Shown: positions 1-13,242 of the stretch, one piece after another
Layout of the letters: each line of letters starts with the position of its first letter
How positions within the stretch are numbered: the first letter of the stretch is position 1
NCBI GenBank assembly: GCA_037783545.1
Contig: JBBELK010000009.1
Location: 3,720,001 to 3,784,000 of the forward strand
Length of the DNA: 64,000 nt
Direction of reading: 5' to 3'
From: Henricia sp. BOLD:AAB3569
Lineage: Eukaryota; Echinodermata; Asteroidea; Spinulosida; Echinasteridae
Program-made: the position numbers and the translations under genes
Notes under the pieces: model-generated
The model's database searches: none
What the model was told of the DNA's origin: nothing
Seen by the model: the letters and a program-made list of their open reading frames with translations, nothing else

Positions 1-828
1 CGTGGGATGAGCTGACCTCCAGAGCAGCGTGTCTCAAAAACAGCCCGCAGGAGCTCAGGGACCACTTAAATGGTAATAATTGTAATGGTGGATTCTTGTA
101 TAGCGCACATGTCTACCCTACAGGGTACTCCTGGCACGCTGTTGCCATTTTTACTGCTGCCATCAGGAAATCACCAGAACTATTTCGTCTCAACTAGGTG
201 GCTGCCTGGCCAAGGCACACAACCCTGTCAGCACTTGGATTGTGGCATTTCTCCGAAACAGCTCCCAAGATATCGCTTGGGTTGACGAGGCAATTGAGAA
301 TAGGTGTCTTGTGTCACTTGGCACAAGTGGGGCCTGAATCCATACCCCTCGATCACTAGACCACACCTGATCTTCAGGCAGAGTGGTGCACCCTGCCTCA
401 GTAGCTCTTACAAAGACTGGTGCAATACATGTTCATACCATCGATATATATACCCTGGATGAAGTATGCAATAGCAGTTGGCTATACGAGAATTGAAGCT
501 ATGCGCCGGCCGCCATTGTGCCTAGACTGCTCCCCGGTCCATGCGATCGCTTGCATTCCACTTAACACACGTAGACCATGATGTAGACATGTGAAGACAG
601 TATGACCAGTCTAGGCAAGGCATTGTATTTGGTGGGGTCGGTGGCGGCTGGTGGCTTCAATTTTAGACCTCGTTGCTTCATCCAGTGATTAAATATCGAT
701 GGTTCATACATGTAACTGACCGATAGTCTCTCAGCCTCGTCGATCTTTCCGTCACAATATATATTTTGTTTTGAACTGCATACTTTACCGCCTCCCCCAG
801 CCCATCCCCAAGCATTAACCCTCTACAG
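1..828. other. TTF2 upstream intron with repeat fragments
   Basis: No coding exon is recognised here. Bases 1-60 and 370-430 resemble 63751-63800 and 63833-63881 at the far right end, so the same interspersed repeat seems to sit at both edges; here the two parts are about 310 bases apart. The rest is unassigned intron of TTF2, because exon 829-900 already starts inside a codon. Confidence 0.4.
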
Positions 829-3800
829 TGGACGTATGACAGCCGTTAAGCAACGTGAAGTTGGAGCAATTACTGAGGACGCAATTGACAAGCTTCACAG
901 GTTGGTTACTTGGAAGTCTTAATGTTTATAAAAATTATCAGTTTATGACCCGAAGGATATATTCACACCAAACCATGGAGGTTTAAATTCTTCACTTTGA
1001 AATGGAGGTTCAGTTTAAAGCTCCAGTCAATACATCATTAGCAGTGACCCGAAAATTTACTTTGTACGTTGACAAGAAAAACCTGATCAAGTGTGTTAAT
1101 AGCAAAGGTAACAAACTTCACATGATTTGTTTCCCGTGTAAAATTGTACCATTGTGGGAGAAATTGCCAACTAAAAGTGTTTTTAAAACAAAATAATCTG
1201 TAGATGATTTTTTTGTTCACCATTTATTCAACACAAACCCTTGCACAGAACTTCAGATTTTTAAAAGTATTACTGCATCTATGTGGCTGAAATTTCTACA
1301 AGATAGTTTATCAACATTATTCTTTAGTTATGTCATGCTGTTCCTGTCTTTGAAAGTTTTCCAATCATGTAATCTGTCTTTAAATAACTGTGAATTTGAC
1401 ATCTACAGTTCCCTGCAAACATGCCCTGTGGCAGATGCCGAGACAGATGACCCCAAGGGGTTAAAAGTCAACCTGATGACCCACCAGCGACAAGCTCTGA
1501 CCTGGCTTGTCTGGAGAGAGCAACAGCATCCTTGTGGGGGAATTCTGGGTAGGTTCCCAAGACTGTCTAAAGTCCTTCTGTTTTAAATTTCAACTGACCA
1601 ATGATTTTTAAGCCAAATTCAAATTTATAAAATTAGATTCATACCGTGCTTTAATAACAGACGGGTAACAAAGATTAAGCAATTTCTATTATATTTCCCG
1701 TCATCAATTTTTTTTATTTTACAAAATCAAGGCCTCTTTATTTGATAACGTCGAGACCTGACATGTACCCTTTTAATTGCAATTGGTACATTTGGGAACT
1801 AGCAAAATTGTCAAAATTAATGCAATAATTCCCAAAATTTCACCATTTTGTTTTTTTTAAACTGGAAAACACTCAATCTGAGCTGCACTATTTTCAACTT
1901 ATACCAAGACATGTCAAACACTAAATGATCATATTATGTGTATTTTGTCCTCATTATTTTTGATAGCGGATGACATGGGCCTTGGCAAGACCTTAACCAT
2001 GATCTCCCTAACACTGCTACAAAAGCAACAGGCTGCTGCTCAGGACAAGCCAGAAGAGGATTCCAAGACTGGAGGTAATGGCCAACAATCCATGTAATCA
2101 TCGTGCATAATGCTTAAAATCAGTTGTTTGTTCATGCACTGCACACTGTTATTCATATTGCGTTGTCCGTCTAAGTTTTATACGCTCTAGGGAGCGAATA
2201 AAACAGATGACGCACAGAACACTACGCACAGAAATTTTGTGCGTGAAATTCACTGCAAAATTCCCTGAAATACGTTCTTTCAAATAGTTTCTAAGGTTTC
2301 CAACGTTTGAATAGAGTGAGACAAGATCCTACTTTGTACGACGTAACAAAAGTGACAGTCTAAACAATGTTATAGACCTTTATCACGGTGCGGCCATCTT
2401 CCCTTTTCCCCTATTAAAATGAACGTAACCAAAGCGAGGCTTGCCGAAATAAAATAGTTTGGCCCCGTGTTGAAAATGTTCATTGTGTGCATCACAATGA
2501 CGTGCGATCAAGAAAACGCAACGCGGACAGTGATTCTCTCAAAACAACAACGGAAGACTGCACGTGCTATCGCGCTGACACGCATACGCATACGCACTGA
2601 TCATGCCTGACATGTACACGTACTATGTAGTGGGGAACGAGACAAAGATGGACGCACCGTGATAAAGGTCTATTGCCCCACCACCATACCAAAGCGGGCC
2701 TCGAATTATGCATTCAGGGGGGCACTGCAATAATTTATCGCTTTTTCAAAAATTTGAAAGGTATCACGGCATGTGTATTTGACTTGTGCGTATTTGACTT
2801 GATAAAGGTCCATAAGAATTATAGTATTAATGAATTGCTGGCCAACAACTCAACACAACCCAAATTTTCTTGTCTGTTTACGTGCAGATCAAAGCTTCAT
2901 CACCTCTCAGGCCACCCTGGTCGTGTGCCCTGCCTCGCTTTTAATGCAATGGCAGCAGGAAGTGGAGCGGCGCTGTGCACCAGGCCGCCTGCGGACCTAC
3001 CTGTACCACGGCGTAAATCGTGAACGGAGTGCCAAGAAACTATCGCAGTACGACATGGTCTTCACAACGTATAACCTCGTCAGTCGAGAGATGGCAGCAC
3101 TGTCGGCACAAGACAAAGGGGACGAGCCAGTGCAGGTAGGTTTTATCAAGGGAATGAAAGTGTAGTTGGTCGGTCTTATAGCCTTTATATAGGATTTGCT
3201 AATTGTATTCAATCATTTGACCAGAAAAAACTTATAAAAACTCAAATGGAAGATAGAATTGGTTCCAACTGTCAATGTAATGATTTTGTCCGAGATAATT
3301 TTTTACAAACAATAATTAAAGATGAATTTATATAAATGAGTGTCCGCACACATTTTTTTACAACAGTGCCCTCATGATGTGAACGAGACTAGTCCCCTGA
3401 CTGCCATGGTATCATGGCTTCATTGTCTGTGAAGTGTAACCATGGAACCAGTCTAAATAAGACGGCAGCTTCAAGCAGCTTCTCGAAAGCATTGACACAG
3501 GTTTTCATTTTCTTGGAATGTACTGAGCTGCTATATTTTGTCTCCTCAGGACCCAAAGGACCTCCCAGCCAGCAGCGAACAGCCTCTACTCCTACGCATT
3601 TGCTGGGAGCGTATCATCCTCGACGAAGCCCACAACATCAAGAACCATAAATGCCAAACTGCCATGGCTGCATGTCGGCTGCGTGCCCGGTCTCGCTGGG
3701 CGGTGACTGGTACGCCAATCCAGAACAACCTAGTGGATATGTACGCACTATTGAGGTAATTTGTTGCAGAAAAACGAAAGTTTGTTGTAGAAAATTGTTA

Positions 3801-6800
3801 CATATCAGTGAGTCCCCTGCTCAGAAACACTTGCAGAAGTTTGTTTAATTCTCCAAAATATCACCAGCATAGCAAATTTTGTTAATAAAATGGCACAAGC
3901 GATAGTTTATTTACAAACCGAATCCATTAAAAATCACTTTTAAATCACGTCTAAATCACATTTTCACGTCTAAATCACTCTTTGGAAATGATTGTAGAGA
4001 ATGACCAAAGTTTTTCCCGAAATGTTTGCATATACCGGAACCATGCAACGAGGTATAACTGACGATAAACGGAGCCAAATCCAGCCAAAAATGCATCCCC
4101 TACATGTACACTGGCTGATATCTAAACTCTCATGACAACTCTCAAGTCACTAAACTCTCAAGTCACTAAACTCTCAAGTCACTAAACTCTCATGACAACT
4201 CTCAAGTCACTAAACTCTCCTGACAACTCTTGTGCTTGCATTCAAGAAGGTGGAAAAACAAGAGAATTTCGAGTGGCCTGTAACGTGAAACCACTCCAAA
4301 ACACACGGCGTTCATCGGATACTTTATGTGATTTGTTTAGTGACTTGTAATTGACTAGATTGCAACTTTAAAATAACCTTATTTTCTTCTTGTTAAAAAA
4401 TGACTTTTAGGTTATCTTCCAGATTCCTATCAAAATTTAAGCTTTTGCTTATGAACTAATTGATATTGAATACAGTTTCTTATTGTCTCTGTTTTACTTT
4501 CCAACACCTTGTTATAGATTCTTAAGATGTTCCCCCTTTGACGAGTATAAAGTCTGGAAGAGACAAGTCGACAACAATAGCAGTAAGTTCTTTGATTTTC
4601 ACCTTGTCTTATTTTCTATTAAACCCCTCTTTGAGTCTTCCTCAAAAGTTTAATGCTGTGAAATATCTTCAGCTGACTTTTATACATTTTTATTTGCTCT
4701 CCCATCTTCCCAAAGTTGGCTTGAATCCTAATTCCTTAAAGGCCCATTGTATCATTTGCAATGACCCAATTTTGTTTTTCATGAGTTGACAAAAAAAACC
4801 TTACTCAAAGTGTTGATAGCAATGGTAACACGGGCCTTGGAATAACCCACGGCACCATGGCAAATTGCTGTCAGTGCCCTATGCTTTTAGGGTCTTGCAG
4901 GGACTTGTGATGGACTTATGAGGACTTGCAGGGACTTATGAGGACTTGCAGGGACTTATGAGGACTTGCAGGGACTTGCACCGACTTGTGAGGACTTGTA
5001 AAAACTTACAGGGATGGACTATACTAAGACACTGAATCCCACAGAAACGTTTGATGCCCTTTTATATTTCTTGTTCGTAGAATCTGGCACCAACAGACTC
5101 AATGCACTAGTGAAGAGTCTTCTGCTGCGAAGGACCAAGGATCAGAAGAACTCTGCTACAGGAAAACCACTGGTGAGAATTGGTCAATAACGGTTGTCCA
5201 CATTTATGTAGAACTCGGGTCATTCTCACAGATTTTCATTATAAGCTAGATAAGCATAGAGTGTTATTGAATGGCATACTGCTGTAAGGAAAGACACAAA
5301 TCTAACGGCCGGTACCGACAGCGGTACCAGCGTTTTTTTTTAAAGCAGTACCGCCTGCACGAAGGGAGATGCCACAATCTTTCTCCCTTCATGCAGGCGT
5401 ACCGCTGTCGGTACCGGCGGTTAGATTAGTGTGTCTTCCCTAACCCTTTTTTGTCGGTTTGGTTTGCGTGCAGGCGTAGCGTGGTTTGTGTTGGAACATA
5501 ACACGCGCGATTGTCACAAACATTTAGAATATGCTCATGCGCGAGGTCTCTACCTGTAAAAGGGAAAGTGCCGAAAAACCATGCAAGGTGCCCAAAAATA
5601 TGCCAATAAGTGCCCAAAACCATGAGTGGCTAAAACTTGAGGTGCCCAAAACTATACTAATGAGAAGGCGCGGTTATGCGTGTTGCACTTGCAGCTAGTG
5701 TTCCGTTCTAGCTCTTAATGGAGTTCTGTGGTCAGTCTTCAGTCGCAATTAAGATATTTGGCAATCTCGATACTTTCCCACAAATACTTTCATCATCTTT
5801 AATCATAGTCTCAGTAATTTTTAATTTTTTCATTTTAACTGTTAATTTTCTGTTTGTTGATTTTCCCAGGTTCCATTGCCAGAGAAGCGTAGTTACAGTC
5901 ACAAGCTGCAATTGTCCAATGGCGAGAGACGGGTTTATGACAAGCTCTTTAGTGAATCAAGGTGAATAGACATCTTGCTGTAGTCTGCAAAGTTTGCAAA
6001 CATTTGAAAATGGGATTATTTGTTTTTTTTTTTTTTCATCTTTCTAACAATTCCTAAAAATTTGCTTCATGTAGTCCATTTTGAAAGACCGATTCCATCC
6101 ATTTTTCTGCAGTTGTGGAAAATGATTGCCTCCAATTAGTTCTTGAGATTTGTATTGCTAATGTTGGGGAGGGGGTGGGTGGGGGGGAGGTGATTATATG
6201 GGGATATGATCTAGTTGGTCTATTAGCTTTTGACTGGAATATCACTTTGTATGAAAAAACAAGAAACATGGAAAGTTAAAGGCAAAGGCTCGTCGACAAT
6301 GCGCTCAATTGCGCCAAATTCTTGCCACGAAATACGCAGCTCCATGTCTTTGCTATGGAGCTGCGTATTTCGTGGCACGAATTTGGCGCGCGCGCATTGC
6401 CGACGAGGCTGTGCCTTTAAGGACAAAAAGTGCATTTTATGAAACTTCGATTGGATGGTACCATTTTGCCTCGTAACTAACCATTTTGTTTACAAATATC
6501 ACATTAAAAAAGTAATACATGTACACCTTGAGTGAACCGATAAATGTATTTTTCACAATAAGAGCGCCACCAAGCGTTTCTGTCGGAGAGGGCATGAGCG
6601 GTCGATATCGGTGTATTCGTTTACTGCACAAACATATTGGATTTGATTTGAAAACGAATACCTGATTTAGAGGTTGAAGTATATTTAGGAAGCCTGGATT
6701 ATTTGAACACCGTTATTAACAATGTTTGCGAAGAAAAAGTTTGAATGTAGCCTTTCAGCGTCAAACGCTTGGTGGCGCCTGTATTGTGCAACGCCCGAAT

Positions 6801-9800
6801 TACAAACCAAATCTTTAACCGCCAGATCCAAAGTGCAAGATTACATTCGGTTCCACGAGGATAAGGAGAAGGGTCAAGGGTCAGACGCCAGCGGAAGAAT
6901 GCCAGCCTTGCTCACCAGTACAGGCAGAGCCATGCCTGTGGGTGGAGCAGTGGGAGGACCCAGTGGCAAGGACCAGCAACAACCAATGCATGCCAGTCAC
7001 ATCTTGGTTCTGCTGCTTCGACTTAGGCAATGCTGTGGGCATCCTAGTCTTCTGAAAGGGGTAAGACGTCCGTCTCTATTCAGTAATGTTTCATTTTAGT
7101 CTGTGAGCAAAAACTTCGCCCAAATGCCACTTCGCCCGAATGCCACTTCGTACACAGGCTGTGGTTCAGGGCAAAGTAGTTTTGGGGGCGAAGTGACTGG
7201 AAAGCTTTTTTTTAGTTTTCTCAAAAGTTAGATGAAGTACGGAGCTGACTTTTACTCAGGTTGGTTTTAATCATGCATATCTTTAATCACACAGGGATAA
7301 AACTATCTTTAATGAAGATCAATAAAAGATGGGTACTTTTCACTTTAGGCAATTACTAACAAAGATCAAATCTAGCTGTAACATACCATGATTGCCTGGT
7401 CACACATGGGCATGAAGTGTCTGATGCTCTGAGTGGTTTTTGAGTGGCGCATCTATAAATGCTTTGTCGAACGAAGGGAGCGTACACTTTGCAAATTAGC
7501 TTTGTCACATTAAGTCAAATGAACAAATTTTGCTTTATTTGACGGATTCTGACCTTCGTTGTATGAAGAGGCATTCACATCAGGAAATCTCTTCTTTGAA
7601 TCATGCAATTGTTGAATCTTCGTCAAATGGAGCAATATCACAGTTGTTAATTTTGGACCATACTCGGGATTCGTTTTAAAATAAATTCTCTGGTCATACA
7701 GAAACCTTAAAATTATCTGTTTTTTTTATATTTGTTTTGCACTTTTTGCAGGCAGTTGACATGGAGAGCTGTGAATCCGAGGGCATTGACCTTGATCTGA
7801 TTGGCCAGATGAAGGAAATGACCATTGGAGAGGAGGAGGAAGAGGACCAGGAAGGGGCGGGGCTTAGCAGAGGGGATAATCCATCCATATTCAGCAAGTC
7901 CAGTCCAAGTACCAAGGTGGGTCTTTCCACAGTAAAGGAGGCATTTTGGCAACAGAGACCATATTTTCCAGAAAATACCTTTGTCTGGTCTCAAAATAAA
8001 AGAAATTACTTTCAGTTGTTCTGAAGAGATAACTTAGGCGCAAAAAGGGTTACAAATAGTGTGACAACATGCCTTTCTAAAAACCCGTGTGTACAAATTT
8101 CTAAACAATTTTTTTTCTCATTCAAAAATGGCTGCAGCTTTAAAATGTGTAAAGAAATTGTCATATTTACACTATTAAAGTATACAGGGAAAAGTTTTTG
8201 CAAAATTCAAAGTGAACTTTTTTTATGCCTATCCTGACAGTAACGTACTGAACCTCTTTACTTTATTTTGTGTCATGTTTTAGGTTTCTTAATTTGGTGT
8301 TCAACCCTTTATTGCACAAGGCGGTCGCCCGCCCAAACCAAGGGTTAAAGGAGCGAGTCCAGATCACATTTTTGAGCCACCAATTTTTCCCATGGGTGTT
8401 GAGATTTTGATACCATATCATTTGTCATATTTTTCTCATTACCATTCTGAAATTTCACACTCTCAATCTGTATATTTTCAATGATATTGTCAATCCACCA
8501 ATGTTTTGTAGACTAATTTATCCGTTTTATAAAGCAGTGCAGTGATTACACCAACCCTTTTGCTTCCACATCCAAATTGCAGACTGCAAATCTCCTGTTT
8601 TCTTCCCATGGATAGTATTTATATGATTGTTAGGTTTTTTTTTTTAAATTAAAAAAATAAAAAATAAATCAATTTTCTGGAAAAATCTGGTCACGCTACT
8701 TTAACAACTTTCTTTAGATTTGAGTATGTTGACAAATCAACACAATATTTTTCTTCCCTTTTTTGTATCTTGGTCAGATTAAATCTGTAATGTCAGCACT
8801 CCGCGACATCCGCAAAAACAGCAGTACTTCCGACCGTCCCATGAAAAGCGTGATCGTGTCGCAGTGGACCCAGATGCTTGACGTAATGGCAGATCACCTG
8901 ACTGCAGCCGGCTACCGCTATTGGAGCATCCGTGGTGACATCCCGCCCAAGAAACGCGGTGAAGCGTTGGACGACTTCAACAACAACCCACGAGGTTGCA
9001 GAGTCATGTTGGTGTCGCTGCGGGCTGGAGGGGTGGGGTTAAACCTCATAGGAGGAAATCATCTTTTTCTCCTCGATATGCATTGGTAAGGCCTCTCGCA
9101 TAATTTCCCCAAAATTAATCTGCTTAAAAGTACATATTACATGTTCGTAGATCTTTTAAAAACAGGAACAACAGCATTACATAACTAAAGAATAATGTTG
9201 ATAAACTGCCTTGTAGAAATTTCAGCGACATAGATGCAGTAAGATAAATAAATTGTGCATAAATAAATGGTAAAAACATTTCCTGCAGACAATTTAAAAA
9301 AACAAAAAAAGGCCTTCAGTTGGCAATTTCTTCCACAAAGTTTTACAAGAAAAAAATGATATTGTGTTTGTTACCATTGCTATGAACACTTGTCGCAATG
9401 CGAGTGTCACCATTTTGGATCTAGCGCTGTAACACCTCACAAGAAGGATCTCAGATCTTGATCAGGATCTGTGCGAAATGAACAAGTTAACCTCAGATCT
9501 GCGTAGATCTGAATCCGGATCCCTCCAAAACAAACACGACCTATAAAATGGTACATGTATTGTGAATTGCCCGAGACATGTTTGTTTATATTTTTCCACT
9601 CTAGGAATCCAGCATTAGAAGACCAAGCCTGCGACCGTGTCTATCGTGTAGGACAGACCAACGACGTGTCCATACACAAGTTTGTCTGCCAAGACACCAT
9701 TGAGGAGAGAATCTTGGATCTGCAGCAGAACAAGTCCAAACTGGCTGCTGATGTTCTCTCAGGGTAAGTTTGTCAGTACCTTCATACAGTGGCTAGGTCT

Positions 9801-10425
9801 CAAAAGAGCTTGTTCAAATTTTTCCAGAAAATGAATATATTGTTCTAACCCGACAATCATAAAAAATACCTCCCCAAAACAATATCCATGAGAAGAAAAC
9901 ATGGAATTTTGCAATCCCCAATTTGTGGGGGCAAAAAAGTGTAATAACTGCACTGCTTTATGGAACCAGGTAAATCAGATTTGTTGACGATGTCCTTCAA
10001 ATATATGGATTGAGAAAGTGAAATTTCAGAATGGTAAAGAGAAAAATATGATAAATGATACAGAAGCAATCTCAACACCCATGGGAAAAATTGAGGCGTC
10101 AAAAAATGTGACTGGAAACACACCGCCCCAAAAGGTAAAAGTCTGACATTTCTAAAACCTCTCCGTACAAATTTATACCATGTAATTTGTGTAAAAAGAC
10201 GAACCAAGATGTCCCACAAGTGTCGGCTCTGTACACCTATTTGAAAATCTGAGATTTTGTTAGCTTTATGAACTCTAATATTTACATTAATAGGATACAC
10301 AGTTCCAATTATTAAACCTGAATGCCGATACATACGCTTTAACATTTTTTATTTGTTACAGGGCACGTTCACAGAGCCAGAAGTTGAGCCTAGCTGACTT
10401 GCGTTTTCTATTTGGAGTCAAGTGA
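829..10425 (+). CDS. TTF2: Transcription termination factor 2 (lodestar-type SNF2 ATPase), 5' partial
   Basis: This gene encodes a SNF2-family double-stranded-DNA-dependent ATPase. The family is known to strip RNA polymerase II from DNA, notably at mitosis. Exons (all AG/GT): 829-900, 1409-1548, 1967-2074, 2888-3135, 3550-3755, 4518-4582, 5081-5172, 5870-5961, 6826-7060, 7752-7916, 8778-9085, 9605-9763, 10362-10425, stop TGA at 10423. They join in frame to about 650 residues. Helicase motifs appear in order: HQRQALTWL before motif [10 protein letters not shown] (I, across exons 2-3), [11 protein letters not shown] (Ia), [10 protein letters not shown] (II), [11 protein letters not shown] (III), [11 protein letters not shown] (IV), [11 protein letters not shown] (V), [12 protein letters not shown] (VI). 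The C-terminus, [11 protein letters not shown], matches the TTF2 ending. Exon 10 is acidic and poorly conserved. The N-terminal part, with the usual zinc finger, lies left of the window. Another SNF2 paralogue is unlikely given [14 protein letters not shown] and the C-terminal match. Confidence 0.95.
903..1400 (+). repeat. Interspersed repeat filling TTF2 intron, also at 38.3, 9.2, 13.7 and 37.4 kb
   Basis: Bases 1110-1390 match 38330-38600 on the same strand, including the shared words GTAAAATTGTACC and GGCTGAAATTTCTACAAG. The reverse strand matches 9150-9420, 13590-13895 and 37290-37700. No transposase or reverse transcriptase frame is present. The repeat ends about 20 bases before the splice acceptor of TTF2 exon 2. 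Confidence 0.7.
2371..2673. mobile_element. 303-bp TIR element, family C, copy 1
   Basis: It begins ATAGACCTTTATCACGGT and ends with the inverse ACCGTGATAAAGGTCTAT. The TIR extends into the interior (GCGGCCATCTT / AAGATGGACGC). It is non-coding and lies in TTF2 intron 3. A second copy at 52463-52766 is very similar along its whole length, so the family moved recently. The second copy shows a TA target duplication, which points to Tc1/mariner-type mobilisation. Confidence 0.85.
3214..3540. repeat. Repeat family W reaching the acceptor of TTF2 exon 5
   Basis: Similar to 31990-32340 over most of its length, with shared words such as GTTCCAACTGTC, GCCCTCATG and CCCCTGACT. Shorter end fragments occur at 16222-16290, 50585-50650 and 55880-55955. 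The copy runs to within about ten bases of the exon 5 acceptor (3549). Confidence 0.6.
4122..4228. repeat. 14-bp minisatellite in TTF2 intron
   Basis: Tandem units of CTCAAGTCACTAAA alternate with CTCATGACAACT variants, about seven units in all. Confidence 0.85.
4890..5010. repeat. 18-20 bp minisatellite in TTF2 intron
   Basis: Tandem GGGACTTATGAGGACTTGCA-type units, about six copies, degenerating at both edges. Confidence 0.85.
5284..5444. mobile_element. Foldback hairpin element with GC-rich arms
   Basis: The left arm GGTACCGACAGCGGTAC pairs with the right arm GTACCGCTGTCGGTACC. Outer arms extend to AAGGAAAGACACA / TGTGTCTTCCCTAA. A second internal stem pairs GCCTGCACGAAGGGAGA with TCTCCCTTCATGCAGGC. 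Non-coding. Confidence 0.75.
6276..6420. mobile_element. Palindromic TTAA element, family B, copy 1
   Basis: Nearly perfect palindrome bounded by TTAA (TTAAAGGCAAAGGCTCGTC ... GCCTTTAA). The arms carry GCCACGAAATACGCAGC and its inverse around a short loop. Related copies lie at 19856-19998 and 35405-35545. It lies in TTF2 intron 8. Confidence 0.85.
7917..8220 (+). mobile_element. Left arm of large foldback element, family H, starting at a TTF2 splice donor
   Basis: Begins GTGGGTCTTTCCACAG, the family terminus also seen at 34286 and 56545 (variant GTGAGTCTTTCCACGG at 22970). It continues through TAACTTAGGC and GTGTGACAACATGCCTTTC shared with 22966-23339. The first base of the element is the first base of TTF2 intron 10. 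Confidence 0.75.
8345..8704 (+). mobile_element. 360-bp TTAA element, family A, copy 1
   Basis: TIRs TTAAAGGAGCGAGTCCAGAT and ATCTGGTCACGCTACTTTAA. The interior has CCCATGGGTGTTGAGATTTT and CCCATGGATAGTATTT. Other copies: 9801-10125 (-), 39780-40042, 40451-40842, 51478-51602 (fragment), 54225-55198 (-), 59720-59979. No ORF. Confidence 0.85.
9801..10125 (-). mobile_element. Family A element, truncated, in the last TTF2 intron
   Basis: Reverse orientation relative to 8345-8704, with the internal words ATACCTCCCCAAAACAATATCC and CTCAACACCCATGGG. The termini are eroded. A long non-coding frame crossing it is a chance reading, not a gene. Confidence 0.7.
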
Positions 10426-11452
10426 TCCGGTAAAACTTGCCATAAACCGAAAGGTCTTTTAATCCCAGGGTAAAATAATAATTGGGGACTCGCGTAATCT
10501 TAGTTTATACCTTGGATGCCATTCTTAGTCTCGAAGAACGTAAGTAGGAAAAACAAGCTATGTATGCCAATCGATGCAGGCATCTGTTCCATAGTATTTA
10601 ATAGTCTGAGATAATGGCATAAAAACTTCGGTCTGCAGAACTGCAAGAAAACCATTATTGAGCCAAAATTGTACTTTTTTTCCCCACCAAAAGATAAATT
10701 TTATGATGGTCCGTGGTAGGTCATTCCATGATTCAAAAAGAACTGTAGGCATGTTACAGAAATTGTTTTAGTAACATTTGTAACTTGTTTTTTAGGTACA
10801 AAACATGCATTTTGGACATACACTCTATATATTTTATGTCCAATACTGCACAGGCTGTTTCAGGTTTTTCTCAACTTTGAAATAACTAGTAAATAAATAA
10901 AATCACTTTTAGAATTTCGGATGATAGGGGTTGGGGCAGAATACACAATGTGATCGAGTTTTAGAAGCACATATCTCTATGGTAAACAGGAAAATTTTAA
11001 AAAGCTTGATGCGGGGAGAATTTTTAACTGTTTACAAACTATAACAATCAAAAGACAAGTTTAATACTTTAAATTTCACTTGGAAATTTATTGATGCTAT
11101 AGATATATAATTTACAAGACGGGAATGAAGAACGAGTACCTAGAGGTAAAACTTGATTTCATATCATGCCGTAATACAACTTTTCACTAATCAGCAAGTT
11201 TGTACAGCCACATTTAATGTAGATTTTGTCCTAGTTGAAATAGATGTAACTACAGTATAATAAGTAGTTTTCAAAGAAAAACAATTGACAGGGGTTTTAA
11301 AGATTCACCATATCCATTCTTTTTAAAGAAAAAAAGTTCCGTAAACCTTATTTTCAAAAATATACTCACAATCATTTATGCAAGAAAATTGCTACTTTAC
11401 AAATTTAATATCTTTGCTTGTCGGAAACAAAATAACTAAAAATAAATTCCCC

Positions 11453-11878
11453 TAAAGATATACAGTCCGTGGTTCTCGGCAAATTTGATTTGTTTTTTTC
11501 TCTGAATGTATTTTTAATGAAAAAACATACTTTGTATTTTAGACCTCGAAAACCCTGTGAAAAACACCGGGTTTTTTTTACAGCCGTTTTGAGCGCCTTG
11601 CCTAGACTTCCCAGATCTGGACTCCGTCTTGGAAGACAGATTGGACAGGTCACCAGTCCAGAGAGCATACTGCACGAGCGGTCAGACTTGGGCAAGTCTA
11701 CGCCTTGAATTATTGGCGGATTGCCAATTATTTGAGATATTGACATTAATTGTTCGATAACTAAACGTCCGTTGATGTCTCATTTTAAAGCAAATAACTT
11801 TTGTTTCCAGAAAAATATCAATTAAAAATATTTTGTTAAGGTGCTACGCCCAAAAAAGCAAGGACTGTATGTCTTTAA
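11453..11878. mobile_element. TIR repeat, family U, copy 1
   Basis: Ends TAAAGATATACAGTCC and GGACTGTATGTCTTTAA. The right 290 bases match 19490-19785, including CAGACTTGGGCAAGTCTA and TTGATGTCTCATTT. Non-coding. Confidence 0.7.
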
Positions 11879-13242
11879 GTCAGTATTTAGTTTGTGATTT
11901 GAACCAAAAACCTAAAAACCAAGTTAGAATGCAGTGCATGACTTTAGCTACTAGATGTATCATGACATAAAAATAAATCCTGTTATTTGTTTTTAGATAA
12001 ATAAACTAAGCAAACAAAATAATTATCTTCACCTGAGCAGAATATGTCACAGACCAAATGTGTACCGGTTTATGTACCCTGGTCGTATTTCTTGACCTTT
12101 GTAGAAAAAATAATGTACTAGTTTTAGTTTAGTATAATGTCTCGTTTCTTGTGTTTAAAACAATAGTGGTAGTCCAATGCATATAAACACCCGTTTTCTG
12201 CTTGTGTTAGGGGCCGTCCAAAGTTTTCACGATTCCACAAAGCGTAGAAAATGTACTGTAAAATGTTGACATTTCATGGTACATGTAGTGACAAAAAATG
12301 TTACGTAGTATTTTGGAAGGAGGGTCTTGAAAAAGACTAACGTTTTGTAGAACTGAAAATTGACAATTTTGGACCGACCCTTAACCCTAACTCCCTAGGG
12401 TGTATGTAAAATCATATTGATTTTGGAGGATTGAGGAGTGTTAAATGAAAATACATGTATCATCAAAGTGTAATCCTCAGATCTCAAAATGTCTAGTTTT
12501 TATCTAACCATGATTTTTAATCGGAGCAAATCATGTTTAACATGTTGATTTTCAAAATTCACTCTACTAGCTATCTATCAAAATCCACAACAAAAACAAG
12601 GACTAAACCTTTTATACCAATCATGGTTCATGTATCTAACAGACACAGTCCTCCAGCGTTGTGCATTTATGATGCAAACCATCATCTGAAGCAATAAATA
12701 TTCCAGTTGTGAATATATTTACAGACAGCAGTTCAAGTCAACGTCTTTTTTTTATATATTTTGTTTTACATAAATACGTTTTTATGTTGTATACAATAAG
12801 TGAATGCTTGCTGCTTGGGATTGCAGGCACAATGAATTTTTCTGGGCAGCTGATTTCCTTTGTTCGTCAGTTGCATCGAAAATTGAAAACACTTTACAAG
12901 TTCTTGGCATTTTCTGGGTGTTTTTTTTCCCCGATTGCAACAGTTGAATGTCTGCTTTTGATCATCCCTTTTGAACAAGAAAACACTGCAAGAGCAGTTC
13001 GGTCAAAATTTACAAGCGGACATCAATTTTTTTTTCTCCTTAAAATGACTAATTAGCCATCAGTAAGTGCAGATTTAGGCACGGAAAAATAAAATGTGAT
13101 GATTTAACTTGGCATTTTTCAGCCAGTCTCATGTTTTGTACACGAGGTTTTAGGTGATATCCACATTTGAGCATTTGTTTCATAATATCATCACAAGGTA
13201 ATTACCGTTACCAGATTTCCCTAAAACTGCTTACAAAAGGCT

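Noticed and set aside
9857-10345. 162-codon minus-strand frame
   Set aside because: It runs through a truncated family A element inside the last TTF2 intron and has no recognisable domain.
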